Assembly (NCBI GenBank): GCA_026874595.1
Contig: CM049320.1
Span: 14,323,488-14,387,487 of the forward strand
DNA length: 64,000 nt
Reading direction: 5' to 3'
From: Sipunculus nudus
Taxonomy: Eukaryota > Annelida > Sipuncula > Golfingiida > Sipunculidae
The position numbers and the translations under genes are program-made. The notes beneath the pieces are model-generated. The model was not told where the DNA came from. It worked only from the letters and a program-made list of their open reading frames with translations, and made no database searches. Shown in pieces: positions 12,176 through 22,376 of this stretch; within the stretch, counting starts at the first letter, position 1; each line of letters starts with the position of its first letter.

Positions 12176-15100
12176 CACACCATATAGCTTGTCTTGATAC
12201 TATTCCGACCTTGTCCTGATACCCTCCCCAGGTTGTCCTGATGGTGTCCCGAGGTTGTTCCGATACTATCCCAAAATATACATATTTATATGAAAGTCTG
12301 AATATTGGGATACATTGTTATGTTGAGAGAATGTCTTTTCAATGCTGGGTGCACTTGAAGTGTACTGGCAGTACAGTGGCAGCGTACCTGTTTTAAGCGT
12401 TACGACACAGCAAGATAAACTGTTGATGGCTCTGGCAGCGGCAGGAATTAAATTTTTAAAAATTGTATCGACTAAGCCAGTCTACACGGGGGGGGGGGGG
12501 CAGGTTACAACATGGGGATATCAACCAGATTAAACCCCCTCTATGCTTTCGGTTGAGTTCTGACGGTGTACCCAGGTGTGTCCCGATGTTGTCCTGATAC
12601 TATTTATTGAGGTTGTCCTGCTACTATCCAGAGGTTGTCATGACTACTATCCAAAGGTGGAAATGATACTATCTCGAGGTACTCCTGCTACTATCTCGAG
12701 GTACTCCTGCTACTATCTCGAGGTACTCCTGCTACTATCTCGAGGTACTCCTGCTACTATCCCCATGTGGACCTGATACTATCCCGATGTTGTCCTGATA
12801 CAATCCCGAGGTTGTCCTGATACTATCAGGAGGTTGTCCTGATACTATCCCGAGGCTGTCTTGATACTTCTTTACGTTGTCCTGACTACATATACCGAGG
12901 TTGTCCTGCTACTATCCCGAGGTTGTTCTGAAATTATCCCTGGGTTGTCCTAATAGTTATACTATCCCGATGTTGTCCTGATATTATCCCGATGTTTTCC
13001 TGATACAGTCCCGAGGTTGTCCTGCTACTATCCCGAGGTTGTCCTGCTACTGTCCCGAGGTTGTCCTGCTGCTATCCCGAGGTTGTCCTGATACAATCCC
13101 CAGGTTGTCCTGATACAATCCCGAGGTTGTCCAGCTACAATCCCGAGGTTGTCCTGCTACTATCCCGAGGTTGTCCTGCTACTATCCCGAGGTTGTCCTT
13201 CTACTGTCCCGAGGTTGTCCTGATACTATCCCGATGTTGTCCTGATACAATCCCGAGGTTGTCCTGATACAATCCCAAGGTTGTCCTGATACTATCACGA
13301 GGTTGTCCTGAAACTATCCAGAGGCTGTCTTGATACTTCTTTACGTTGACCTGACTACATATACCGAGGTTGTCCTGCTTCTATCCCGAGGTTGTTCTGA
13401 AATTATCCCTAGGTTGTTCTTATAGTTAGACTATCCCGATGTTGTCCTAATATTATCCCGATGTTTTCCTGATACAGTCCCGAGGTTGTCCTGCTACTAT
13501 CCCGAGGTTGTCCTGCTACTATCCCGAGGTTGTTCTGAAATTATCCCTGGGTTGTCCTAATAGTTATACTATCCCGATGTTGTCCTGATATTATCCCGAT
13601 GTTTTCCTGATACAGTCCCGAGGTTGTCCTGCTACTATCCAGAGGTTGTCCTGCTACTATCCCGAGGTTGTCCTGCTACTATCCCGAGGTTGTCCTGCTA
13701 CTGTCCCGAGGTTGTCCTGCTACTGTCCCGAGGTTGTCCTGCTACTGTCCCGAGGTTGTCCTGATACTATCCCGAGGTTGTCCTGCTACTGTCCCGAGGT
13801 TGTCCTGATACTATCCTGATGTTGTCCTGATACAATCCCGAGGTTGTCCTGATACAATCCCGAGGTTGTCCTGATATTATCACGAGGTTGTCCTGAAACT
13901 ATTCAGAGGCTGTCTTGATACTTCTTTACGTTGTCCTGACTACATATACCGAGGTTGTTCTGAAATTATCCCTGGGTTGTCCTAATAGTTATACTATCCC
14001 GATGTTGTCCTGATATTATCCCAATGTTTTCCTGATACAGTCCCGAGGTTGTCCTGCTACTATCCCGAGGTTGTCCTGCTACTGTCCCGAGGTTGTCCTG
14101 CTACTATCCCCATGTGGACCTGCTACTATCTCGAGGTACTCCTGCTACTATCCTGAGGTTGTCCCGATGGTGTCCCGAGGTTTTTCTGATACTATCCCAA
14201 AGAAGGTGTCTCGAAGTTGTCCTGATATAATCTGATCCCAAAATTATATAAGGGAAAAAGGCTCCCTTACGCCAAATCTGTATCCCTGTGTTTCTTTTCT
14301 TGTGAAAATTCAAACCTACAGGAGGTTAAGAGGGTCAGATTAATCAATATATTAATGTAGCTTCACATAATGTTACCTTACTTTTCTCAAACATGCGAAT
14401 TCTTCCTCCGGGTGATCGGTAAGATGTGTGAAAGGTCGGTAATATTTCATTTTGCAAACGTGAGATGTTAATGATAAATGGGATGGCATTCTAAATATAT
14501 GTGTTCGTTTATGTGATTAAAAATTTCCTGTGGTTAACAAACAATCCAGGTATACTATGTTCATGCTATATAACGACCATGTATTTTCTGGTTGCCGTTT
14601 GATTAACAATGATTATTATTACGCGGCTGAATGTTTATGCAACAGTTGTTGTGTACATGGGAAAATATTTTAAACGTGTTGTCGTTTTGATATAGGTATC
14701 ACCTTAACTCACCTTAACAACATACGGAGTAGACTGGGCTTGGTTGATATCTACGGTAGGTCTTGTCATTTGCTATCCTACTATAATATGAAGATTTGTG
14801 CATTGTTCAAAAAGCATTTTTTTTTGCCTTTAAGATTTCTTCAACCGGGCTTTTGGCGGTGTGTGGTATGCGAAAAGGATTTGTTAGCTCTGGTTATTTT
14901 GTCATATACCGTTTACCGGGCCCGCAGTATGCGGAATGCCTTATGTGACTCGCTGTACGAGCTCCGGTAACCATATGTTTCGCCTACAGATGCAACGCGA
15001 TCTCGCGGGTTTTGCATCATCGGGGACATTTCGCAATGTTTTACCGCCAACCATTTAAATGCCATACGCGATTTTATATTGCATTCCGCATAAAGCGTTC

Positions 15101-15432
15101 TGCTGCCGCAATCCGTATATCGCTCGCAAGGTAAACGCAGTTTAATACTTTGCCGATACACAACAATCGCTCAGCAAAATGATGCTCGCCTATCTTCGAA
15201 GTACTTTCGTATCGCATTCCCGCGCCCTTATCGAACCTTGACAGATTTATTTCTCGAAACCGTTCATGGAGGCTGCCATTGTTTGTCCACACTAAAACCA
15301 GAATGTCACAGGTTGCACGTCGAAATTATGGGTATTACGCTAGCAACTGTAAAATAACTGTAAAATTCCCTCTATATTAAAGTTGCTTTAAACTGTCTTA
15401 TACCGCCTTCATTTCAAAGAAAACAATATGGA

Positions 15433-15514
<82 letters not shown>

Positions 15515-17139
15515 ACAGGACAAACTCTGATCCAAAAGAATCGTCGATCTTCCTAGGACAAAGTCCGATCGGACTTTCTACTAGGAGAAACTCCGATCAG
15601 ACTTTCTACTAGTAGGATCGGCGATTCTACTAGGACAAACTCCGATCATAGCCTCTGCTGGGACAAACTCCGATCAACCAGAGACCACAACATAATTCTA
15701 CTAGGACAAACTCCAATCGTGGTCTCTACTAGCTCTAACTCCAATCATATATAAATGTACTAGTTGGATCAGAGCTTCTGCTGGGACAAACTCCGTAGTG
15801 TCTCTTAGGACAAACTTACCATAATGGTATAATTTCTGAAACCTGAGATTATGAATAAATTAAACACAGTAATATGGTAACCAAATGTTTTATTTATGTA
15901 TTTGACAAAAAAATAAAGAAATATAAATACAAGCACATATGATAAAACACAATATCCTATGATTATACACAACATGACTTTCTAAAAGACTAGAGTATAT
16001 CATGATTGTTTTATACAATATACAGGACAATGGTTGTTTATTTGGTTTTTAATGCGGGGTTAAACACTGGTATATGGTAATGGTTGACATGTTAGTTTTT
16101 TTTGTAAAACCATTATATTTATTCATTGCTTTATGTACTATACTTCTAGAATATTTGTTCTTACGCTATATTGTATATGATTGCTCCTTATAATGTACAA
16201 GGGAAATAAAGATCGGTCATCTGTATAAAGTGAGTTTGTGTATAAGGACAGGATCTATCCTTAAATTAAGGAATTTTACATATATACAAGTAGATAAACA
16301 GTTTGTGCTTATATGTGCTTGTGCTTTTATTTGTATTTTTTAGAATATGAACTTGTATGAATTGTACTTAACCAAGGGATGTGTATTTCTGAGAATCAAA
16401 GTTCTATTTGAAATACCTACATTCTGTATCAGTGGTTTAATTGATAAACATAAGTACAGGTGGATATATATTGCATTATTTTACTGTGAATCCTGTCTTA
16501 AACAGGATGTGAATAAAATATTTCAGATAAATATTCAGGAATTTTACATATATACAAGTAGATAAACAGCTTGTGCTTACATGTGCTTATGCTTATATTT
16601 GTAATTTCTTTTTATCAAATTTAATTGTATGAATATGTTTGAATGAAACATGTAGATGTATATCTGTGACTTCTATATATAATCGTAGGATATTGTGTTT
16701 TATTATATGTGCTTGTATTTATCTTTCTTTATTTTTTTCAAATACATGAATTAAACATTTGGTTAAAATATTACTGTGTTTTATTCATTTTTAATCTCAG
16801 GTTTAAGAAATTAGGTGAATTATGGTAAGTTTCTCCTTTTAGAAACTACAATCGGAGTTTGTCCTAATATAGATTACGATCAAAGTTTGTCCCAGTAGAG
16901 ACTACGATCGGAGTTTGTCCTATAGTAGAATCGCCGATTCTACTAGTAGAAAGTCCAATTATGTTGTGGTCTCTGGTTGATCGGAGTTTGTCCTAGTAGA
17001 GGCTATGATCGGAGTTTGTCCTAGTAGAATCGCCAATCCTTCTAGTAGAAAGTGTGATCGGAGTTTCTCCTGGTAGAAAGTCTGATGGGATTTTGTCCTA
17101 GTAGGATCGACGATTCTACTGGATCGGAGTTTGTCCTGT

Positions 17140-17197
<58 letters not shown>

Positions 17198-17613
17198 TTT
17201 TCATTCCCGTGTGTGTATGTTTGTGAGTGTTAATGTATGATATGTGTATTTCAATGTTTCTTTTCACAGAGATTCCAGGTAATTTTGAACATAGGTTCGA
17301 AAATGAGGACGGCAGCGTTTCTCATTACGCAATGGAAACAGATTTATTCAACTGGAAGGCTGCAAGAGACAAATGTCAGCAACTGAAGGCCGACCTTCTT
17401 AGTATAGAGTCGGAAGATGAACAGTATAGTCTGTGGGGCTGGCTCAAATATAAACACAGGGTGCCAGCGGTAGACAGATTGAATGTTTACCGTAAGTTAC
17501 AGATACGAAGTATCTTGGTGAAGTAAACAGTTTTTTTTTCAATGCAGTTTAAAGGTGCCTATTCACATACAAGGCATGTTAAACATGCATGTTATATGAT
17601 ATTGTCTACTTTA

Positions 17614-17689
<76 letters not shown>

Positions 17690-18253
17690 ACATATATATA
17701 TATTGTTTTAACTAAAATTTATATTGTTGTTAACCAATTAGATTAATAATCATAATTAACTGCTATATGAATGAATGCTAAAATATTGTATTACGCAGGC
17801 TTCGGGTGAAAAAGGGGGGGGGGGGTCCGGACCCCCTGGACCACCCCCCCCCCCCCTTGGATCCGCTTCTGCAACTAAGTGAACGCAAACACTTTTTTTT
17901 TGGGGGGGGGCTTATGCACCAATGAACCTAGAGATATTGGCCAATCACTGAATGCGCCACAGACTGCGGAGGCCTGCATTCCTGAGAATGCATATTTCTA
18001 GTTTTACATTTTATGTTTGGCAGGCAATTCCTTCTGGCTGTCCCTAAATGATAGAAATGAAGAGGGATTATTCATCTGGGAAACAGAAACAGGCAACAAA
18101 CCAATGGATTACAACAACTTCAAAATATTTGAACAGGAGGAAGGGCTATATGGCGATGAAGACTGCGTGGCCATTGCTATTGTGTTTGGGGGAAAATGGG
18201 TAGACCTGCTTTGTGATGAAAAAGCTAGGTCTGTGTGTGAAATAACAATGTGA
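7723..18253 (+). CDS. secreted PAN/apple + C-type lectin domain protein, four exons
   Basis: I joined four exons: 7723-7771, 9520-9780, 17270-17491 and 18024-18253 (stop TGA). All three introns are GT-AG and all are phase 1. The total is 762 nt, or 253 aa. The product has a hydrophobic N-terminus (about residues 6-22, likely signal peptide), then a cysteine-rich region of about 85 residues with the spacing of a PAN/apple domain (QC..EC...SC...GTC), then a C-type lectin-like fold. Lectin marks are NWKAARDKC, ADLLSIES, FWLSLND and the closing Cys trio EDC / LLC / SVCEI. Where many lectins have W-N-D, this one reads K-W-V-D, and no EPN or QPD is seen, so calcium-dependent sugar binding is uncertain. 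Proteins of this design usually act outside the cell in recognition or adhesion; that role is inference. Intron 2 (7.5 kb) holds two foldback elements and a minisatellite. Confidence 0.8.
7901..8135 (+). mobile_element. tRNA-derived SINE
   Basis: The head looks like a tRNA promoter: A-box-like cagtcgagtggtaaaacgct near 7910 and B-box-like gctttcgatcagc near 7953. A core ggtggttttctccggtttcc follows near 8010, a phrase I associate with conserved SINE core domains in marine invertebrates. The 3' part is AT-rich (aataaataag). Its end meets the next MITE at ggcc. It lies in lectin intron 1. Confidence 0.65.
8136..8476. mobile_element. MITE with ggcc-bordered inverted repeats, copy 2
   Basis: Left end ggcc, A run, taaaaggtatggttctcagg; right end cctgagaaccatac, T run with tatt, ggcc. 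These are inverted copies about 38 bp long. The interior includes caccgcccgcatcaaattt, a poly-C tract and no reading frame. A shorter relative is at 5947-6119. It abuts the SINE on its left. Confidence 0.8.
8498..8562. repeat. (TA)n tract
   Basis: Uninterrupted TA dinucleotides in lectin intron 1, just right of the MITE. Confidence 0.95.
8804..8838. repeat. (TA)n tract
   Basis: Short TA run preceded by a gtatgtatgtatgtgt stretch. It explains the Tyr/Ile-repeat open frames on both strands here. Confidence 0.95.
9520..9780 (+). CDS. lectin gene exon 2 (PAN/apple-like domain)
   Basis: A pyrimidine-rich tract and tttgcag precede 9520, and GTAAAG follows at 9781. The exon is symmetrical (phase 1-1), 261 nt. 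Cysteines fall in QCIIECSIRRSCLAANSF and NGTCELL, with a last one in KCVTF, a typical PAN/apple pattern. Confidence 0.8.
9808..11990. mobile_element. foldback DNA element 1, ~0.5 kb inverted repeats (TGTCAGAG ends)
   Basis: The left end reads TGTCAGAGACGAGATTGAAA at 9808. The right end, read on the minus strand from 11990, starts with the same bases. The arms pair for about 300 bp of short palindromic modules around ctcgcctaggcgag and gattttaaactcgcc. Pairing continues more weakly to about 10280 and 11470, through gaaaatccgactgaaaac and ccattcagtgttaaaatatt. The centre (about 10.3-11.45 kb) is AT-rich with no transposase. Both ends sit directly against TA dinucleotides, consistent with a TA target duplication inside a (TA)n tract. 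Internal copies of gtatagttcacaagtaata occur in tandem near 10200 and 10325. Non-autonomous; the mobilising enzyme is not visible. Confidence 0.85.
12095..12171. repeat. (TA)n tract
   Basis: About 38 TA units between foldback element 1 and the minisatellite. Confidence 0.95.
12190..14240. repeat. 22 bp minisatellite with higher-order units
   Basis: The basic unit is cccgaggttgtcctgctact plus at (22 bp), repeated dozens of times with point changes and interrupted near 12260-12560 by unrelated sequence with poly-G. A longer marker segment (gtcttgatacttctttacgt, then ctgactacatataccgagg, then aaattatccct) recurs near 12858, 13328 and 13911. So blocks of about 0.47-0.58 kb were themselves duplicated. 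A variant sub-block of tactatctcgaggtactcc is at about 12670-12755 and returns once near 14125. The open frames are repeat artefacts, since 22 is not a multiple of three. It lies in lectin intron 2. Confidence 0.95.
14241..14880. other. no feature recognised
   Basis: Ordinary AT-rich intron sequence between the minisatellite and a CpG-rich patch. Confidence 0.4.
14880..15300. other. CpG-rich patch with short inverted repeat
   Basis: CpG density is visibly far above the surroundings (cgggcccgcagtatgcgg, acgcgatctcgcggg, cattcccgcgccc). Near 14930 cagtatgcggaatgcc and near 15080 gcattccgcataaag are inverted copies. Overlapping minus-strand frames of 82 and 72 codons cover it but show no domain. 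It could be an unmethylated regulatory patch inside the lectin intron, or the remains of an inserted element. Confidence 0.35.
15432..15510. repeat. (TA)n tract
   Basis: TA run with two TG interruptions; the left boundary of foldback element 2 lies at its end. Confidence 0.95.
15511..17143. mobile_element. foldback DNA element 2, ~0.47 kb inverted repeats (TGTCACAG ends)
   Basis: Left end TGTCACAGGACAAACTC at 15511; right end gagtttgtcctgtgaca ending at 17143, its inverted copy. Both ends are in (TA)n. The outer ~320 bp of each arm is built from short modules such as aggacaaactccgatc and gtagaatcgccgat. The inner ~150 bp pairs through acacagtaatat, accaaatgttt and aaacacaatatcctacgat. The loop (about 15.99-16.67 kb) has a direct repeat of attttacatatatacaagta at about 16270 and 16540. 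No transposase. It shares a TGTCA terminus, TA flank and modular arms with element 1, but the module sequences differ. Confidence 0.85.
17144..17193. repeat. (TA)n tract
   Basis: TA run at the right border of foldback element 2, about 75 bp before lectin exon 3. Confidence 0.95.
17270..17491 (+). CDS. lectin gene exon 3 (N-terminal half of the lectin fold)
   Basis: Acceptor ttttcacag before 17270; donor GTAAGT at 17492. The exon is 222 nt, phase 1-1. It encodes the helix-rich part of the fold: YAMETDLFNWKAARDKCQQL, then ADLLSIESEDEQYSLWGWL. Confidence 0.85.
17615..17702. repeat. (TA)n tract
   Basis: Long TA run in lectin intron 3 with a gtatac interruption near its end. Confidence 0.95.
17813..17874. 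mobile_element. compact palindromic GC-rich element
   Basis: A poly-G run, gggtccggaccccctgg, a poly-C run and ttggatccgcttctgcaa. This matches the central palindrome and right end of the 7361-7575 element, with most of the interior missing. It lies in lectin intron 3. Confidence 0.5.
18024..18253 (+). CDS. lectin gene exon 4 (C-terminal half, stop)
   Basis: Acceptor gtttggcag before 18024. Encodes NSFWLSLNDRNEEGLFIWE, then YGDEDCVAIAIVFGGKWVD and LLCDEKARSVCEITM, then TGA at 18251-18253. A disabled copy of this exon with exactly the same length (230 nt) is at 33884-34113. Confidence 0.85.
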
Positions 18254-19864
18254 TCATGTGCTATTCTGTTATGCTACCATTACATCAGTTGTAGTCGAGT
18301 CCAGACTCTTCGAGTCTGAGTGCAAGTCTGAGTTCAAACCACTTAAGTCCGAGTCGGGTAGGTCCGAGTATAAGTATATTCTCTTTAAGGCTTCGAGACC
18401 TTTTGAACACAAGTCTGAGTAAAAAATGTCTTAATTTAATGCACTTCACACTGTAAATTTGAGAACATCATGTGTATTTATATCATATTTTGTTAATCGA
18501 AACAGTACTGTCAGTAGGTTTATTAATCTGAATATCAGGCCTGACGTGACAGGATTTGCTTTTTCTACTACTTCCAGTCTCTGAAAAAGCAGACTTCGAG
18601 TCCCGAAACCCTGAACCTCCGACACTGTAATAAGTACAAACATACAATGTTTATATGTTGTGCCTAAAAGGATTGTGCGCGAAATAACAAAATGATCATA
18701 TACCTGTTTTATGGTTCCATATTCAAAGACACTGTAATGAGCACAATTACACAATGTCTATCTATCGCGCCCTAACGGATTGTGCGTAAAATAACAAATA
18801 ATCATATTCCAGATGTACATTAGACACCGTAATAAATGCAATAATCATGTATTGTTTATCTGTCGTGCCTTAACTGATTGTGCATTGGAGTATAGACATT
18901 ATTAATAAACATGCGCATTGTGCGCAATTATCCTCTACTGTGTCCAATGCGCGGGTTTTGTCAGGTGAAATCCGATACAACGGGTTTTCAACATGAAGCT
19001 CGCTGTAAAAGCTTTTATTTCCTCTATGGTATGACTTTTTACAAAGTACTCAATACAAACACTTAATATCAGTCGACGCCGAAAGGTGTCGCTTTATATT
19101 TGAAAGTATTTTTTTTATAAATAAGCCAGAGTTTGGCAATGAAGTCTGTTGTGTACTATGATAATTACATAATGTATAAGCTGAATCTTAAAAGGACATT
19201 GAATGCTAAATAAAGCGATATGAACAATATTGCGCAATGTTTCATGTCTCTTGGATGTATTTAATGTTATTGTTTTCGGCAATAGGTTTGGTGCCATTTA
19301 TGTTTTCTTAATATCACAATTTATATTTATAAAGAAATATCTAAAAATCTTTCAGTCTGTCTGTTTTGGATGTTGACTTTAATGTATATATATGATTTAC
19401 TTCTTCTTAAGGCGGTCTTCTTTGAAGCTTATGTTTCTGTTCTTTCAGTTAAAGCAAAGGCCCCTGAGCGAGTTTTCAGAATTCCATTGCTGTCTTGCAG
19501 ACGTCCACAAGATTTTTATTTCCTGGACCTATATTAATTATTGATTTAACACATGACAAACAGGATCATTCAACCCCAGGTGGTCAATACAGGGATGGAA
19601 AGATGGGGGGTATATACCCCCAACACACACACTTTTAACAGCGGGGATCAATGTTATCATCCCCCTGCTATTCAGAGAATAATATTAATATATTTGACAT
19701 GAAATACATTAATAATAAATAGTAAAGAATGTTGTTCCATTCGTGGGTTTATTATAAAATTTAAAATATCTAAACCTGGTTTATAATTAACTTAAACTGC
19801 AAACAAACATAGTACCTTATTTTTAAAAACCCTTAAACTTAATTGAAGTATTTTTTAAACGTGT

Positions 19865-19866
<2 letters not shown>

Positions 19867-19909
<43 letters not shown>
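19867..19909. repeat. (TA)n tract
   Basis: TA run within duplication L copy 1. A short inverted repeat ggagattacag/ctgtaatctcc follows at about 19936-19958. Confidence 0.95.
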
Positions 19910-19912
<3 letters not shown>

Positions 19913-20135
19913 TCTAATGGTTTACTACAATTTAGGAGATTACAGTCTGTAATCTCCTTGCTACAATAAACAACTGCTAGACTGCTCTATGGTTTGAAAT
20001 CAGAGCTTTTCATACCGATTCAATCAGACAGTCTTACCTGATGAATGCAAAATGTCGAACGAAACTTCGTAGCAGTACATATGTCTGACAAAATTTGATT
20101 CCTCTATTTGTATAATGTTATACATATGTCTGCGT

Positions 20136-20138
<3 letters not shown>

Positions 20139-20210
<72 letters not shown>
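20139..20210. repeat. (TA)n tract
   Basis: About 36 TA units just right of duplication L copy 1. Confidence 0.95.
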
Positions 20211-20212
<2 letters not shown>

Positions 20213-20214
20213 TT

Positions 20215-21030
20215 ATAACAAAAAGTCTTCCCAACTTTGATAACCTTCCCACGCCAGCGAGTCATCCTCCACCCATGAAGATAAATTGACGCCTCGGCGA
20301 AATCTAGAAATTTGTAAAAACGACAAAAAAATATATACTTCACTTATTTTGTTATTTGCATGTGTTCAGATTTATAGGTCATCCAGAAGTGGTAACGGAA
20401 ACAGTAACCATGGCAACATGTTGCCAATGATGAACGCCTGCAACTCTTATTAACAAGTACATGGCACACTATTAATGCGGCCAGTTAAAACAGAGAACGG
20501 GTTTTCCTTCATTATTATAAGTCTCCCCACATTTTATTTTCACGATTATACATTCTAATGAAAATTTTAATATTAATCTAAAAAAAAGGAGGGCCCTTGA
20601 GCGCTGGTTGAGATGGAGCCCCCGTCCGAAGGAAATCTAGAACGACTGCATAGCCGCTGACTAAGAATTGGGATAAAAAAATCGTATAACTTTGGAAATG
20701 TACAGTCACTTATATACGTACGTGGCCTTAAAACATATTAAACGAACAGAAGGATCGTAAAAATATTAAGCTAGTTTTATATTAGAACATGTTTTGGCCA
20801 CTTATTTACGACAAACCCGGTTGGGAGGCCGAGGTGTAATAGATCGCACCTTAGGTGTGAACTCAAGATAGCGAGGCGTGAGGTCGTTCAGGTTTATTGC
20901 CCCGCGAGGACAGGGTATTGCGCAATCAACAACAATGGGCGCGTGCCCGTGATTGACACACAGTTCGGCAGTCACGGTGTAATCAGAACGCGGCTGCAAA
21001 TGATTCTTTCGGCTTATTTCTTGTCCCTTA
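20215..21030. other. no feature recognised
   Basis: Mixed composition, moderately CpG-rich near 20820-20990. The 65-codon minus-strand frame there has no recognisable domain. Confidence 0.4.
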
Positions 21031-21034
21031 TTTA

Positions 21035-21036
<2 letters not shown>

Positions 21037-21100
<64 letters not shown>
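21037..21100. repeat. (TA)n tract
   Basis: Uninterrupted TA run; actaatatata at its left and tatatattagt at its right make its borders an inverted repeat. Confidence 0.95.
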
Positions 21101-21102
<2 letters not shown>

Positions 21103-21364
21103 TAACTTCACAAACAAGTGCTCGTAAATTGCAAAACTGAAATAACCTCCGTGTTACGTGTGACTGTTAGAATGACGAGGTCAACTGCGCGTCAAGGCTC
21201 AAGCATGTCGGTATATATAAACTGTCAATGACTATGTTTGAAAATTACATGTTTAAAGTTAAATTATATTTTTTAATAATTATATTGATTGGTACAATCG
21301 CTGTTTTCATTATGAAAAAATGTATGTTTGAGCACCAAAATTACGTTTTTGTAAAAAAAAAAAG

Positions 21365-21438
21365 TTTCGCGCGGGCTCGAACCCACGCTGTCAGCCGTGT
21401 CACACTTACGTACCACCTATTCTAACCACCGCGCCATT
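21365..21438 (-). tRNA. tRNA-like pseudogene or SINE head
   Basis: On the minus strand an A-box-like tggcgcggtggttag (near 21435) and a B-box-like gtgggttcgagcccg (near 21376) lie about 45 bases apart, as in a tRNA. The predicted D and anticodon stems pair badly and the T stem seems to lack one base. I therefore read it as a decayed tRNA or the head of a tRNA-derived SINE. No anticodon is assigned. Confidence 0.4.
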
Positions 21439-21989
21439 CTAGATCTGTTGACAGCCTATGTGTTTATACTAATATTGTATAAAATTTATTTTGGTCAGAC
21501 ATCGGCCTATATTCAGTGCCTCTTAGTCATTTGACTCTTCCCAAATCAGTATTCGCGCCAAAATACACATTTTCAATAAGTTCATCATTTACCAATATGG
21601 ATCTTTATTTGAATCAGTTGTTAGCTTTATGCTGGTGTCACCGCGGACGCTATGAGACCAGTCCACCGGAGCCATGCCTTGACTACGGTCATTTGGCTCA
21701 GTGCCCAACTTCACACCTTCCCCGAGTTTTATTGCCCCTGTGTTATCCGAGGTCACACCTTCTTATCAGGTAATTAGCACCTAGTCTTGGTACCACTACA
21801 GCTCTCGGGGCTGCTGGGGTCCCTGTGTATAGCCCTGGCACTGGGGGTGAACATGGGCTTGGCAGTGAATGTGTTAAAGATTTTCTCATTAGTATTATCT
21901 GACAGTTGAATCTGTACAAATGTGTTATACATAGCAGCTTTAACTAAGGAGACCATGAAGGAACTAACCGCTGCATCAGGATTGAAATG

Positions 21990-22376
21990 GTGACTGACGC
22001 ACAGATTGAAGCGTATTTAGGCCAAGGACCAGTCTGACCCGGAAGTGAGAGAGAGGCGAGTCTAGCTGGAACGCTCGGGATACGCAGGTGCTTGGTGAAG
22101 TCGTAGGGTGAGGGCAGAACTTTAGAAGACGCAGCAGTCCGCTGTGAGGTAGCTGTGGGCTCGCGTTTAAACTTGCTGTAAGCTTTTGTAGTAAACGTGT
22201 TGTCCATTTGGTCTGTCCCTGTTGTTACTGCCCTTCGCCTAGGAACGCCCCTCCCCCCTCCCCCCTTTCCCAATTTTATAAAAGCCTGGAAATAACGCTC
22301 AGACAAAGAACATTCCGGGCATGAATGTATCCCCGGGTATTAAAGAATAGACTTAGGAAGTCGGTATAAACGGTAT
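21990..22376 (+). repeat. LTR-like direct repeat, left copy
   Basis: Shares gaagacgcagcagtcc, tgcccttcgcctaggaacg, then aaataacgctcag/aaatatcgctcag and gaagtcggtataaac with 24230-24556, and its middle with 36610-36755. It carries a TATA-like ttttataaaa at about 22274. The two copies flank a Ty3/gypsy-like remnant in the same orientation, which is why I propose they are LTRs. Neat TG...CA borders and target duplications could not be fixed. Confidence 0.4.

Larger units (their letters stand above)
17890..20110 (+). repeat. segmental duplication L, copy 1 (lectin exon 4 and 3' flank)
   Basis: Resembles 33780-36560 throughout. It opens with a poly-G run and cttatgcaccaatga, includes exon 4, a degenerate gagtccgagt-type stretch (18290-18430) and about two units of the 109 bp repeat (about 18630-18860). 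It ends with a block containing tcaatcagacagtcttac and ttgattcctctatttgtata. No other gene is seen in the flank. AATAAA near 19209 could serve the lectin transcript, but this is untested. Confidence 0.85.

Noticed and set aside
12576-13267. Open frames with repeated RGCPATIPRL-type text
   Set aside because: Translation of the 22 bp minisatellite; the unit length is not a multiple of three, so frame changes with every unit.
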